NCBI GenBank assembly: GCA_037176845.1 | Contig: JAYKXP010000076.1 | Span: 62,001-126,000 of the forward strand | Direction of reading: 5' to 3' | Length of the DNA: 64,000 bases | From: Paramarasmius palmivorus | Taxonomy: Eukaryota; Basidiomycota; Agaricomycetes; Agaricales; Marasmiaceae | Shown: in pieces, positions 48,964 through 61,625 of the stretch | Layout of the letters: the number at the start of each line of letters is the position of its first letter | Position numbering within the stretch: the first letter of the stretch is position 1 | Translations under genes and position numbers: made by a program | Notes under the pieces: model-generated | Told to the model about the DNA's origin: nothing | Databases searched by the model: none | Seen by the model: only the letters and a program-made list of their open reading frames with translations

Positions 48964-50511
48964 GGTGGTGCTGATACCTGCAAAATGAAAGGCTTAGCGC
49001 TTCCCCCTTGAGATTGCAGGCTCTTTTATGTTTCAGTGTTTTCACTTAAAAGGGAAGCTCTTCTGACACGACAGAAACGGGCATGCTCATGAGACTGAGG
49101 TTCATTCAGATTAGCAATGGGAGATGGACTCACCTCAGAGGATAGACGTCTACTGCGACGACGACATAGCGGTTACTCTCCGGTGCTCGAGTGAGAGTTA
49201 GAGTCATAGTGAGGTATTCAGAGCCTGCAAAGGACGGCAATGGATGTTGTAGAGGTGAGTTAGTACAGAAAATAACCAAAGGTCATTCTCACCAAAACTC
49301 GCTGGTCAAACGGCAGCACCAGGTGGATACGACACCCGAGTAACCTATTTTTACAAAGCAAAAATAGGTTCGGATCCTACGGCTCCTGCATGCTATCAGG
49401 AAGCCCGGAAGAGAGCAACCACAACTCGGGAGGTGAGATTACCGGTGAGTGCAGAAGCCCCGAGAGTTCGACAGTAGTGTATGTCCGTACCGCTGCAGTC
49501 ATGAACAATAGAGATATATGGAGAATCGTACAAACGCACCATGTCATAGCCAATAAAAGTCTTGAAGGCATGCAAGAATGTGCCAACTACATTTTGGACG
49601 CGAGCATCTCTCAAAGAGCCAATATGTACCGCAATTGAAGCGAGATACGTGCTCTCCCGGAATGATAGCCAGAGTTTAAGATATCGAAGCTTCAGTTAAA
49701 GGAAGCAAAATGAAAGGCTGGAGGCCTATCATCGCCGATCCAGCGGCATCGGTTATGTGGCTAAGTTAGTCCTCCTCGCCTAGTTGGTACCATTTATAGC
49801 TCACCTTGCGATAAGAGAAGGATCTGAGCCGCAGAACGCTCCCAACGCGAATGCAGCTGCTAGCCTCGTTCATCGCAACCTGGTGTAAACATACAAAGCA
49901 AGCAGTGGATTGTGCGATGACCTGCGTACGTTTAACAACGCGTTGGAAAGCGGAGAGACGCAGAGCAGCTTGCTTGAGGCTGATGGTGACGTCAGCGGAA
50001 GACCGCGAAGAAAAAATAAGAATAGATCACTATTCCGAAATGTTCACACCTTTTGCGCCTCTCAGGATTGGCGGATTTCTACAAGTGCCGCTGGGCAGTG
50101 GTATGCAACCAAAAATTCATCAGTACTACATTCTTTCTAGCATTAATTTAACAGCACTTGGGACATAGTAGATGCGGTTCTCACCTGATAGTGAATTACA
50201 GGGTCAAGCACGATCTCGGTGAGAACGAGCGGATTTCTCGCCGAGGCACCGCTCATTACGATCTTCCATAGGTATTGGTTTGTGGAGTAGAATTTAGAGA
50301 AAAGAGGCCGAATCCTATCATTGCGTGTATCCAATTCACGAACAAGACTAGCGAACAAAGATCAAGAGCAAGGTGATGGTGGTCCGGGAGAAACGGCGTG
50401 AAGTTTGCCAGCACTCCAAAATTCCCACGAGCTCGCATCTTGATGAGCAGTGCATACATAACATAACACATCCTACGAATCCAAGTGCTTGTGTGTCTAC
50501 CACAAGAAAGC
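48964..50511. other. Intergenic region upstream of oxalate decarboxylase
   Basis: About 1.5 kb with the decarboxylase promoter (a CATAAAAG box near 49026 on the minus strand) and the 3' flank of the F-box gene. Small overlapping ORFs (49377-49614, 49851-50168) have no recognisable domain. A strong hairpin sits at 49342. Confidence 0.45.
49342..49370. repeat. Hairpin with 11-base arms
   Basis: AACCTATTTTT and AAAAATAGGTT flank a 7-base loop (ACAAAGC). The sequence after it (GGTTCGGATCC) resembles a tRNA T-loop, but no acceptor stem pairs with it. Confidence 0.65.
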
Positions 50512-52883
50512 TCAATTACACTCAGCATACAAGAAATCATCTGGAACATGCGGTTCATCGATTTCATGCCTTAGCAAATGGCAGTCAGCAAGAGACATGT
50601 GGCTGAAACGAAAAGTACGCACTCTATCTTGAGATGTTCGACGACCGCCGCTCGTGTAACAAGCATTTCTACGTGTGCGTTACAACGGCTACATGACCAA
50701 CATGTTCGTTCGTCCGTTTTGGAGCCATCTTTGTTATCATAAATGAATATCCATTCTCCGAGATCTTGCCCCCTGTAGAGGGAATCTTCGCAGCCATTTT
50801 CGCGACAATGTTTGAGCTAATAAAAAGAAAATCAATGAATATCCGTGGAGAGCTTCCAGAGTTGACCCACAAAGCTTCTCCAGGTGCCAATGAAATCGGC
50901 ATCAGATCCGGAACGAACGCGATGCCTATCCTTCCTCGTACATCTAAACACCACACCCTTGTCGTCCATTTCATCCGCAGTCGTAGAGATGATGTCCATT
51001 CCTGAAAGCTGTAGTAAGGTAATCACTGGTAGCATAGTGGACACCCCAAAGGTAGCGCGCTCGCTCTGTGAACTTGTTACTCGGCCACATGAGTGGCGGA
51101 TAGCCGTACTCAGTGTAGACCAGCTCTTCCTGCATGCTAAACAGCTGACCCACGTCGTAGCCATTTCTAGAGATTGTTGACCTGGGGTAGGCACTAGGCT
51201 GTCAAACTCTTCCTGCGCCATCTTGAAGTGAGGACGGGCCACGTCGTATCTGTAGCCACGCTCCTTGTAAACCATACGATTGATCTGATCAATCTCCTCC
51301 CCTACGCTCGACTTGAGTTGACTTAGCCATGCTTCGATTTCTTCTGGTATCGCAGCGAAAGCAGTGTCGACTTCGATGTCAGTCACAACTTGTCTATCCG
51401 GACGAGCGAGGAGATCGCGGAGTGAAGGAAGGGCGCATATGAATTGAAGCGATGGAAGTTGTTGCCATTCCTTTGGTGGGAGCGAGATTCTGTGTTCGAG
51501 CAACCTTTTCTGAACGAGTTCACAGCGTGAAGCGAGCTCTGTTTCTTGTTCGAATAGTAGACGTTTCAGACGACCACGGTGTATGTGTGATAGCAATGCC
51601 GGTCTCATTCCTGTCCAGCCTGTTGGATGATCAGAAATAACAATCTAATCATATCATAAGAATGCGTACTCCGTTCTGTGAGAGGCGCGCTTCTGTAAAC
51701 TGCATTTACTTCATAATCAGCGCTTCGAGCATCCTCCTCAGAGTAACCCATCTCTAAAAGACGTTGCTTTACCCTAATAAGGAGTGAGCTATGCTGTCAT
51801 TTAAGTCACCAGTACACTACTTACGCTTCTTCGCGAGATCTACTAAGTTGAGCAGCCTCCTGTGCCCTTTCGACTTCGCAACTTCGTAGCCATTTGTTAC
51901 AAAGTACTGCGTGCTATAGAGAGAAATCAGCCTTGCCGCTCCGTGCAGTGCATCATAATGGACAGACATCTTGAAGTCTTTGGTTATAAGCCTGCCGCCG
52001 TTTGATATAAGCTTCCAAATCAGGACCGCGCCTGCGTGAGAGTTCCGACAGCACTATTTCCACTTCACTGAGGTTGTAGTACATGGTTGGAGAATATCCA
52101 CCATACCCTAGATACCGCAATTATCATAAGTTTTGTTAGATGTCGTCGATATTCCCTCATACCTGGTGTGGGGATTACATACTCTAGAACGGAGTCGTCT
52201 TCGCCCCAGAACGCAGAGTTGAACCTCCCGGCAGACACACCACTATAAAGAAGCGTTAATACTTCATGGTGGTGGCATGAACACACGCTTACTTGTGCCT
52301 AACGCAGCCGTAGCAGATACGCCGTTGAAGTATAAAATCAACTCTTGTTACTCCTTTGGCACCGCAAACCTATGTTTGCCTTCAGTATATAAGGTAGGTA
52401 GCGCTCGCATGCGTCATACCTGGCAGCGAGTTCCGTCGAATAATAACTTTGCCCATTCAGGTTCGGATAGGTCTTCAGAGGGTTTAGGAACTTGATATGT
52501 GTTTCGCATGGTGATCCAGACGCTGACCGAGCTTTTCGAGAGGAGGGTATCGCGAAAAACATGGTTAACCCTTGTGAGGGACAAGAGAGATTGCGGAGGA
52601 AGAAAACTGAAGATCTGTTTACATGATTGTCAAAATCAATGCCTTAGAGATGAACAATTCGATAACGCACCAAGAAAAGAATATCCATAGGCATTTTCGG
52701 CAGGGTACTCAATTTTCCAACGTTCTTGCTCTTGCCTTTTCCCTTTCTCGAGGTTCTTGCCCGTTTGGTGCTGCGCTTTGGGACATCTTCTTCCTCTGCG
52801 CCGTCATCAAAAAGATATTTGTAGTTCTGCGACGCTTTGCTTTGGAGTCGCGTAGATTTGCGTCTTGATGATTCTACACTCAT
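50512..52883 (-). CDS. F-box/Cys-rich protein, tandem copy A
   Basis: A multi-exon gene beginning MSVESSRRKSTRLQSKAS. A short acidic/basic disordered stretch (about 40 residues) leads to the F-box: LPKMPMDILF, then an intron, then the second half near 52560. A pair of Cys-rich segments follows (a CxxC after the F-box; CLACRKSWSTLSTAIRHSC near 51120; a CxxC near 50660). A conserved middle includes LPSLRDLLARPDRQVVT and AFAAIPEEIEAWLSQLKSS. The C-terminus is HEIDEPHVPDDFLYAECN. It aligns exon for exon with copy B but lacks about 80 residues of its disordered N-terminus. Probably an SCF substrate receptor; target unknown. Confidence 0.75.
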
Positions 52884-53129
52884 GACCGAGGTTCGAAGGT
52901 GGAAGAACCAGTTACCGCGGGGGCCGTTGCGCACACGTGGTCATGAGTCACGATCTCGCGTTGCATCAACCGTTTTTTTTTTGTTTCCGACTGGGCAAAC
53001 ACATCTCACAAGAAAGTACATAAAATACGAGATACATCAACGGTGTATGAGCGCCCAAGCGTAGTAAACACAAAAGCAAGGAGAGCTGTCTTCAAATTCT
53101 TGCCATCATCTGCAAAATCCAGGCAGAAG

Positions 53130-55811
53130 TCAATCACATTCAGCGTACAAGAAGTCATCCGGAATATGTGGTTCGTCAATGCCATGCCTAGTAGTTGTCA
53201 GTCAGGAAGGTAACTATGAGTAGCACGAAAAGCACGCACTCTGTCCTGAGATGTTCAATGACTGCTGCTCGTGTAACAAGTGTTTCAACGTGCTCATTAC
53301 AGCGGCTACAGGACCAGCACACTCGTTCGTCCGTTTTGGAGCCGTCAGTGTTGTCATATACATGCATCCACTCTTCTCTCACTTCTCGGAATCCGAAGCG
53401 GTCACAACGACTGGAGCCAACGTGTCGAATCTGTGCTCTCGAAGTTGGATAGGTAATCAACACGAGGGAAGGACGACTTACGAATTCCCTCCAGGTACCA
53501 ATAAATTCTTCATCAGACCTGATAGTGTAGCGATGATGATCCGTCCTTGTACACCTAAAGAATACACTCTTTTCGTCCATTTCATCCGCTGTCGCGTTCA
53601 TGACGTCCAGACCTGAGCTCTGTACCAAGGCAAATGCAGGTCCAGTGTCGTTGACGATGAAGGTGTCGCTGCTTGGCAAAGCAGTTTGACGTCGGCAAGA
53701 GTGTCGAACAGCAGCACTGAGCGTAGGCCAACTTTTGCTGCACTCCCTACATACCACCCGTGTCGTGGCCAGTTCTAGGGAATCTAGACCGGGAGTAGGA
53801 ACCAGTTCATCAAATTCCTCCTGCGGCATCTTGAAGTAAGGTCGAGTCTCTTCGTAACGATAACTAGTACGCTCTGGGGCCCCCATCCAGCGGTTGGCTT
53901 CATCGACTTTCTTCGCCATGCTTGCCTTGATTTGACTTAGCCAAGCGTCTATCTCGCCTGGTATTGCTGCGAAAGCAGTCTCGACTTCAGCTCGCGTTAC
54001 CACTTGACCATCTGGACGAACGAGTAGATCATGGAGGGAAGGAAAAAGACATATCGTCCGCAGAGACGGGAGTTGTCGCCGATCCTGTGGGGAAAGGGAG
54101 TTTCTGTACTCGTTCAGTCTCCCCTGTACGAGTCCACGACGCGCGGCGAGCTCCGTTTCATTCTCATGGAACAATCGTTCCGTGCGGGACTGGCGTATAT
54201 TTGACAATAATGCCGCTTTCATTCCTGTCCAACCTGTTGGATAGTCAACTATCAAAACTATGTATAGCGTGGCAAGCGCATACTTCGTTCTGTGAGAGGT
54301 GCATTTCGACGACTTGCAGATACACCCGAATCGGCAAAGCAAGTGTCCTTGTCGGAGTAGCCCATGTCTCGTAGGCGCTGTGTCACTCTGGCTAAGAATG
54401 AGCTATGATATCACCAAGGTTGTAAATACGCTTACGCTTCACGCCGAGATCTACCAATGTTACGGACCTCCTCCGCCTGTTCGGCCACGTAGGATCTCAA
54501 CCAATTGTCACAAAGCTCTGCATGCTGGAGGGAGAGAACTCAGCGGAACGCAAGCGTGCAATGCAAGGTAATAGGCATACATCTTGAAGCCTTTTATTAT
54601 ATGCCGTGCGCCATTCGATGTAGGCTTCTAGATATGCGCCTTTTCTCCAAGAGAATTCCTGTATCACTCTTTCGATCTCAATGCGATTATAGTACATCCT
54701 CGGATCACGTCCACTGTAACCTAGGCGTGCCCAAAACTATCAGAACCTTGGACAAGTACAATCGGCAATTTTCCGTACCTGGCGTGGGGACAACATATTT
54801 TAAAACAGATGGATCCTTGCCTCGGAACTCGGAATTGAACTTTCCGATTGACACGCCGCTACACGGATACATTAATGCTCTAACACTGACAATGAGTATA
54901 TATACCCACTTGTGCCTAACGCAGCCATAGCAGATACGCCGTTGAAGGATAAAGTCAACCCTTGTCACGCCCCCAGCACCACAGACCTGTTCATTACAGT
55001 CAGCATTCGAGATGTCTTTTGAGACGAAAGTGTCTTGCCTGGCAGTGCGTTCCGTCAAACAGCAGTCTGGCCCATTCAGGTTCAGACAAGTCTTCGGAAG
55101 GTTTTGGTACTTGATATACGTTTCTCATGGTGATCCAAACGCTGACCGAGTCTTTCGAGAGTAGAGTATCCCGGAAAAGGTGACTCACTCTGGTAAGAGC
55201 CAAAAGTGACTTTGGGGGAAGGAAGCTGAAGATCTATCGATACCAGTGATTAGTAAAGACCAATGAACTGCACAAGAACGCACCAAGAAAAGAATATCCA
55301 TGGGCATTTTCGGCAACAAGCTCAGTGTACCAACATCCTTCCCCTTCCCTTTTCCCTTGGAAGCTGTTTTCGCTCTTTTGGAACTGCGCTTTGGGGCGTC
55401 GTCTTCGTCTTCAGTATCACCTTCTTCGCTACTACTTTCGCGTCCGCCGAGTCCATAATATCCAAAGTAACCCAAGTTGAGCTTGGCAGACTCAGAGGTC
55501 TTCTTCTTTACCTTTGGTTCAAGTTCCCGACGAACGAATTTGAGGGGAGCCATTCCTCTCCTTGCCGTCTGCCGCTTTCGTTTTCTTATGAAAATTGTTG
55601 GATCAAAATCGAAACCAGTGGTAGTGCTGTCGTCAGGCTCTGGCACGGTTGGGGAAGAAGCTGAGACTTTGGGAGAGTTATCCGCTTCACTGACTCTGTC
55701 ATTAGGCGCCGCATCATCTTCGTCTTCATCGTCGTCGAGGAGATGCTTGAAAGTTTGTAAAGGTTTCCCTTTGAGTCGAACAGATTGTCGCCTTGATGAC
55801 TCTGCACTCAT
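53130..55811 (-). CDS. F-box/Cys-rich protein, tandem copy B
   Basis: Paralogue of copy A, 246 bases upstream of it on the same strand. The start is MSAESSRRQSVRLKGKP; the N-terminal 170 residues are a highly charged, Ser-rich region with basic clusters (RKRKRQTARRG, KRSSKRAKTASKGKGKGK) that look like nuclear localisation signals. The F-box follows (LPKMPMDILF, then FSFLPPKSLLALTRVSHLFRD across an intron). Next come CGAGG..CYGC, the conserved FPSLHDLLVRPDGQVVT and AFAAIPGEIDAWLSQIK, then CRECSKSWPTLSAAVRHSC and CWSCSRCNEHVETL, probably zinc-binding. The last exon encodes HGIDEPHIPDDFLYAECD. Likely an SCF substrate receptor; target unknown. No break was found in the exons I joined. Confidence 0.8.
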
Positions 55812-55998
55812 GGTTGAAAGTGAAAGACGCTGGCGACACCAAGTTCCCACAGCACAGAGGCTACATATTCATCAACTCGTTCGTGCCAACACTACACTAA
55901 TAACAATACTATATACGCTAAGCAATATTGCATGTAAGTCATACTGTCAGATGCAATGCATGAAATGATCCCAGTCTATCTACGAAGAAATGATCGAC

Positions 55999-58857
55999 TC
56001 AGAAAATGCCACTTCCAGGGAACAACTCCTGCTCCTCTTCATCAACCTCTGCCCTCTTGCTCTTGCTCCCACTACCCTTCAAGCTCCTACTTCCACTTCC
56101 TCTCATACTTCCTCGCATACTTCCACCAGAACTAGTGTTGCGACTATGAGTGCGCACAACGCTCTCCTCGACTTCAGGATCTCCACCAACGAAAGGATCA
56201 ACATCGCCGCCTGTCAGGAACGGATTAGGCCCCATATCTTCGTCGTCATTCTCGTGAGCTTGTGATGACGAGCCTTGCATGAAAGATACCGGGGGTACTA
56301 GCGGTTCGGATTCACTTGACGAAGAAGACAACGACCGTAATCTCGTCTTCGGTGGCGGTGACGGGGATGGTGACCGAATGTCACTCTTCCTCAAACCTGG
56401 ACCAGCGCCAGCCTCAACTTGGCCTGCAGCATCGAACAGTATGTCTTCCGGAGGTGCACCATCGTCATCCAACTCTTCTCGACTGAGAGGTTGTGACCGA
56501 ACCGGTGCCGGTGCAGGCGGAGGTCTCTGTTGTTGTGATGGCTGAGGTTGTTGTGGACCTTGCGCCGGCCTTCTCCTTCTCCCCAAACCCTCTCTTTCAA
56601 ACACCTCCCTAATCTCCTCTCTCTTCTCACCAAACCCAACAAAGCACAGCCACACAGCATCGGCCATATCCCCGACAAGTCCGACTACAAACCCGGCCGT
56701 CAAGCTCGTCACTCCACCTGCCAAAACCGCTGCTCCAAATGCTTCTGCAGGTGCATCCAAGGTATGTGATACGAAGATGTACGTTCCCAGCGCATACGGT
56801 AGTGCCAACGTCAACGTGAACAAATGTATCGGTATCGGCAATGTCTTCTTTACTCGATTCCTATGACCCTGGTGTTGCTGCAAAAGCGCCGCACCTCGCC
56901 GAGCACTGACCCAGAATCCTTCACCTGTCAACCCCGTGTATACCAATGCATCTCCCGAGAGCGTCTCTGTCACGCTCTCCAAGTATCTGACTCCCCATCG
57001 ACAGAACGTTATCAAAAGGCCCATAAAAGTACCCCTTGCAACCGTGGTAGCCGCTGTACGTCCTATAGCACCCACACCCATGCCAAAAACTGGACCTAGA
57101 ACCGCCCGTCTGAGGAATGCAATACCAGCATCGATCCAGCTGGGTAACCTGTCGAGAAACAGCGCTACCAACGCCAACAGCCTAACCAGCGTCAGAATTA
57201 GCGCCGACAAGCATATTGTCCCCAGCGAAGGACCTGATGCACGTGTGAGAGCCGCATGGAAGGTTCGTGTATCTGGTGCTCGAGAGTGGAGTGTGGTAAG
57301 GGTAGTGAGTGAGGGAAGGGCGGGGAGTGGTTGTGGTGGGTCTTCGATATACCATCCTCCGACGACACCGGAAACAACAACACGTAGGATGCCTCGTGCG
57401 ACAGCAAAGGTCCATAGCCAGACTGCAATGGCACCAGCGAGGTAGTAGTGTGCACTGGTTTTCAAGTGCCAGTGTTCCTTTGACTTGTCTGTGTGAACTG
57501 TGAGTGCCAAGTGAAAGCATAAAAGGAAGCTTACATACCGTAATATCCGACTAGGAGTAATCTGAAGATGAGGGTGAGGAACGGTATAGAAGCAAGCAGG
57601 GTAGCTAAGAGTATCGCTGGACTAAGGGCTAGCAAGTACGGATTTGCGGCCAAAAGTCGTATCACTAAAGCCAGCTGGGCCGAGGCGGAATGAATTTGTT
57701 GAGGTAAATGGATCAGTCGACGACCTGTCCATATTGCCAATGCGAGCGGAATTAGAGAGAATAACCGAAGCCTAAACAAATCGTCAGATCATATTCCCGG
57801 AAAAGAAGACAACATACCCAACAGTTTCACCCCAAGTGGGATCTTCCGAATCCCACATAAAACTTCCTACAAAAGCCCACACGAACGATACCACTAGCAG
57901 TAACGGTACTGCAACACTGCTCACAATTAGAACCGGCTTCAACCATATCCATAACGTCAAGATGTAGGCATAAGCTACCACCGCGGATGTTGCTGTCAGT
58001 ATCACTAGCAGTGGTACTGTGTGAAGTAGCGTTGTATATGGCAGACCCTTGGATGATGAAGGGACAGAAGTGGTGAATAACAAGACTATACATGCGATGA
58101 GACAGACGGTAACACCAAATAGCCATAAAGCGGTCCATATCGAGTCTTGGTATTTATGTCGTCGTGTGAATCGGGGATCTGGAAGGTTTATGATATCGAC
58201 AGGTCGAGTTTGACCGTCTCGAGGAAGTAGGGACTCGGTAAGGGAGAGCGAGACTGCCTGTCTGGAAGTCCTAGGTATCGGCGGTGAAGGTTGGGTAAGC
58301 AGATCATGAGGCGGTAAATCGTCTGAAGAGGAAGACGAGGACGACGGTGACGATAACCCTTGAGCTTGATGTGCAAGCCAGCCTCCTTGCGGTGAAGGTG
58401 ACCGTGAACGCGAGTGGTGGGGATGAAGCGGTGCTTCCTCGTCGTCCAAACGAAGGTACGGATCGTCTGGGACATTCCTAATCGTATGCTGGTCGTCGTC
58501 TTCGACGTCCTCGAGCTCCTCCAATCCCAATAAATGAGGATCATCTCCATCAAGTTCATTAAAGTCGACTCTGTCTCTATCTCTGGCTCTCCCTTTTCCT
58601 CTTCCTCTTCCATTATCCCTGCCTCTCTCTCCTCCAGGTCCAAAGAAAGATCCAAACATACTTCCTCTTCCAAATCCCCGACTTGCGGTCATAGCTCCAC
58701 CTCCTCGGCGTCCTCGATCCGTCCTTTCATCCTCTTCTTCAGAGCTGCCTTCGGTAGTAAATGAAAAGAACATTCCCCCGCTACCGCTCATACTGCTGCT
58801 AGGCTCCGGTGCCTGCTGCCGGTTGATAAACTGGGATGCGTATGTTGCGAACGACAT
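55999..58857 (-). CDS. Choline-transporter-like (CTL/Pns1) membrane protein
   Basis: Three exons (from ATG 58857; a middle one near 57779-57535; then 57510-55999) encode about 930 residues. The N-terminal 200 residues are acidic/Ser-rich and disordered. A first helix (IWTALWLFGVTVCLIACIVLLF) and several more follow. The CTL signature region reads ALVYTGLTGEGFWVSARRG, preceded by VARGTFMGLLITFCRWG and followed by FIFVSHTLDAP-like, FVVGLVGDMADAVWLCFVGFGEKREE. Members are SLC44-type proteins of the plasma membrane; yeast Pns1 has no firm transport role. The C-terminal tail is long, Pro/Gln/Ser-rich and basic (GSKSKRAEVDEEEQELF). The order of helices and motifs is intact. Confidence 0.85.
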
Positions 58858-59384
58858 CCTGGGTCGTTATCTTCTGTTGTTGACACCAGTCTTTCTGATG
58901 ATATTTCTCGAAGGAATAGGTGAATTCTGGATATGGTGGGGGTAGGGGGAGAAGGAAGATGGTACAGGTGGGGGTATCTGCGGTGGATGGCTCTGGGTGA
59001 GGAATTTCAACTCGGTCGCCCCGATTCGTAACCCTCCGACGCCGACGCGTCACCTTTTATGTAATCCGTTACGGCCGAAAGTGGGCGCTTGAACCGGCGC
59101 CCCATCATTTAGCGCTGGAGTTTCTGTGTTGACGAGTCCTTGGTCTCGATTTGTTCTCGCCTTCACCGACCAGAGCTATTTCCTGACATACAGTAAAAAA
59201 TAGCTGAAGAAGAATATGCCAGAAATACCAGAACTTCGTCATTGATGCTATCATTTGCCTTTGGTAGTTTTGCTTACGTGTGCCAACACCTTATCTCTAC
59301 ATGCTGCTTTATTACTCTCAAAGATAGTCAAAACTCTGTATTGGACCCTGTCGCAGGAATGCTAAAAAAACGTCGGATATAACA
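58858..59384. other. Upstream region of the CTL gene
   Basis: About 530 bases with the CTL promoter and the 3' flank of the kinase-like gene. No other gene is seen. Confidence 0.45.
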
Positions 59385-60581
59385 TCAAATATAGAACCAT
59401 AGCACTTCACGATCCGGCCGAACGATTAGGTAGCGCTGTACTCGAGCAGTGGGCACCTCAATCAGGGACAGCGCATTGGCAGCTTTGGTAAAGCGCTCAA
59501 CCATCCACTCCGAGTCCCTCCACTCCTTCATCTCACTAGGTTTGGGAGGCGTTCTCTGTAAGATGTGCACCAACAGCAAGTCGTCACTGACTTGATCGAC
59601 CATGTATCTAATTGAAACAGCCCGCCCCAATTCAAAGACCAGACGCCAGAATGGTCCAGGAGGAAGCGACGAATACAATTTGTTGACCCAACGCAAAGGG
59701 CTTTCTGGTCTGATGTAGTACTGGCGCATGATCTGCATCGTTATTTCGAGAGTGTCGAGTTTGTGATCGCCCCATACTAAGCCGAGCCAACCTAACGTGT
59801 GGAAGAAAGATTCCAGCGTGTCGATCAGTTCGGGTTGGAGGAGCTCTGAACGCTTGGAGAGAAGAGATTTAGACATGAATTCCTTGGTGCCCTAGCAATC
59901 ACTACGGTTCAGAAGAGCATATATGGTGACAACTTATAGAACGCACCACACGAGCAGGCAAATCCTCTGATACACCTTTCGGCCAGCCCTTTGTATCCGC
60001 GTAGTCGTCATCCCAATCCACGAGAACACCTTCTCCGTGCTCGATACGAACGTGAGTCGGACTGATATCGCGATGCAGAATCCCGGCCTTCTCATTTAGT
60101 GCTCGATGCGCTGCTCAACAATGAGTACGATGACACCCAGAGGGTAAATATCTCAATGTGCGCACCAATCAACGCGTCTTTCATCGCGTTTACCACCTCA
60201 AAAGTCGTCCGAAACCAGTGTAAATGTTTGCCGAGCTGACGATGGATGATCCTTTCGCGAATGGGTTTGAGCTTTTGACAGTCCAATAAAATATGAGATT
60301 CTCGATTCTGAAGTGCAAAATTCTGTTGCAGAGAGTCTTCTACCCAAGCGTGCTGTTGGACCATTGTGAGCCAGTGAAGGAAATGGAAGACAAGAGGGAA
60401 GCCTTTTGGAGCCGCTGATTGATTTACATACGTACCAACACGTAAACCGCGTTGACTGCACGCGTGCCAGATCCAAAAATTCGGATACTCTCATTATTTC
60501 ATGGCAAAATGTATACTTATTGAGGGGGATTCTCCATTCTTCCTTTATTCGATATACAGGAATGCTGTCGAAGTCATTCAT
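59385..60581 (-). CDS. FunK1-like kinase, likely inactive (copy B)
   Basis: The C-terminal two thirds of a FunK1-type kinase. Readable pieces, in order: QKLKPIRERIIHRQLG, FEVVNAMKDAL, AHRALNEKAGILHRDISPTHVRI, LVDWDDDYADTKGWPKG, then after an intron GTKEFMSKSLLSKRSELLQ and LIDTLESFFHTLGWL. The Asn four residues after HRDIS-type Asp, needed for Mg-ATP, is His here. The Asp of DWD is kept. The start is unclear: ATG 60581 (MNDFD) is 17 bases past the stop of copy A and an intron near 60430 would be needed. Compared with the 714-residue FunK1 at 38396 the N-terminal domain is short or missing. It may be a pseudokinase or a decaying gene. Confidence 0.55.
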
Positions 60582-60597
60582 AGGATCATCACCAATA

Positions 60598-61625
60598 TTA
60601 ATAGAACCCAAGTTGTTCGCCGTTGACCCGAATGGCAAACCGCCGATGTGCTCGAGCAGTGGACCCCTCGATGGACAAGGCACTGGCAGCTCTAACGAAG
60701 CGTTCAACCATCCAATCTGAGTTTTTCAACACATCCTTCAGGCGGTCTGGTGTAGGAGGCCCTCGATCTCGAATGCCTTTCAAGTTCTCGTCCACGCCCA
60801 GGTATCGTTCTATAACCACGTATCCCACATCGGCCACCAGACTCTGGAATGGTCCTGGTGGGAACATACGGGACTCATGGCTACTCATCCAACCCAAACA
60901 GCACGTCCGCCTCCAACCGTAGATATATGTTGATCTAATCGACCACGCCACATCGTCAGTAGTGAGCGAGTGGTTAGTCCATGCCAAAGCAAGCCAGGCC
61001 AAAATGTGAAAGAATGATTCTAGGTTGTCGATTAGTTGGACTTTGAAGAGCTCTGAACCCTTGCAGAGTAGAGATTTTGACATGAACTCCTTAGTTCCCT
61101 TTATGCGCATGTCTGAGAAAGACATAAGATGTAATATGGCAGCTCTAACTCACCATCCGAGCAGGCAAATCCTCCGATACGCCCTTAGGCCAGCCCTTCG
61201 TATCCGCGTAATCATCATCCCAATCTACGAGAACTCCGCCGCCACCTTCAAGATCAAGACGAATATGAGTCGAACTGATATCACGATGCAGGATCCCTGC
61301 TTTCTCGTATAATGCTCGTTGTGCTAAACAGTAATAGTGAGCATAATACCTCGAGAGTGGAATCGTCGATATAGACACCTATCGACGCGTTCTTCATCGC
61401 GTTTACCAACTCAAAAGTTGTTTGAAAGCCTTGTAAGATGATTCCAAGTGGACGACGAATGATCCTCTGGCGAATAGGTTCGAGCTTTTGAAAATCCGGT
61501 AAGACGCAGGGCATGGCTTTCTTGGGTAGAGAACATTCTGTCCAGTTGTGTTGCTGGACCATTGTTCGTGAGGGAAAGAAAGGAAGAACCATCTTCTGGC
61601 TGCTGATTGATCTGCACACCTCCAA
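60598..61625 (-). CDS. FunK1-like kinase, likely inactive (copy A)
   Basis: A tandem relative of copy B. It has QKLEPIRQRIIRRPLG, FELVNAMKNAS, AQRALYEKAGILHRDISSTHIRL, LVDWDDDYADTKGWPKG, then across an intron GTKEFMSKSLLCKGSELF and LIDNLESFFHILAWL, ending GEQLGFY. As in copy B, the catalytic-loop Asn is His. The 5' end is unresolved: the sequence upstream of 61625 has stops in all frames within short distance and differs from copy B by a 10-base length change, which could be an intron or a frameshift. A minus-strand ORF at 61947-62291 may be a lost N-terminal part. Confidence 0.5.

Noticed and set aside
49342..49385. Possible tRNA (GGTTCGGATCC T-loop-like sequence)
   Set aside because: The T stem has a mismatch and no 7-base acceptor stem partner is found upstream or downstream.
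60623..60922. Plus-strand ORF over the kinase-like genes
   Set aside because: It is antisense to the last exon of FunK1-like copy A, whose frame encodes family motifs.
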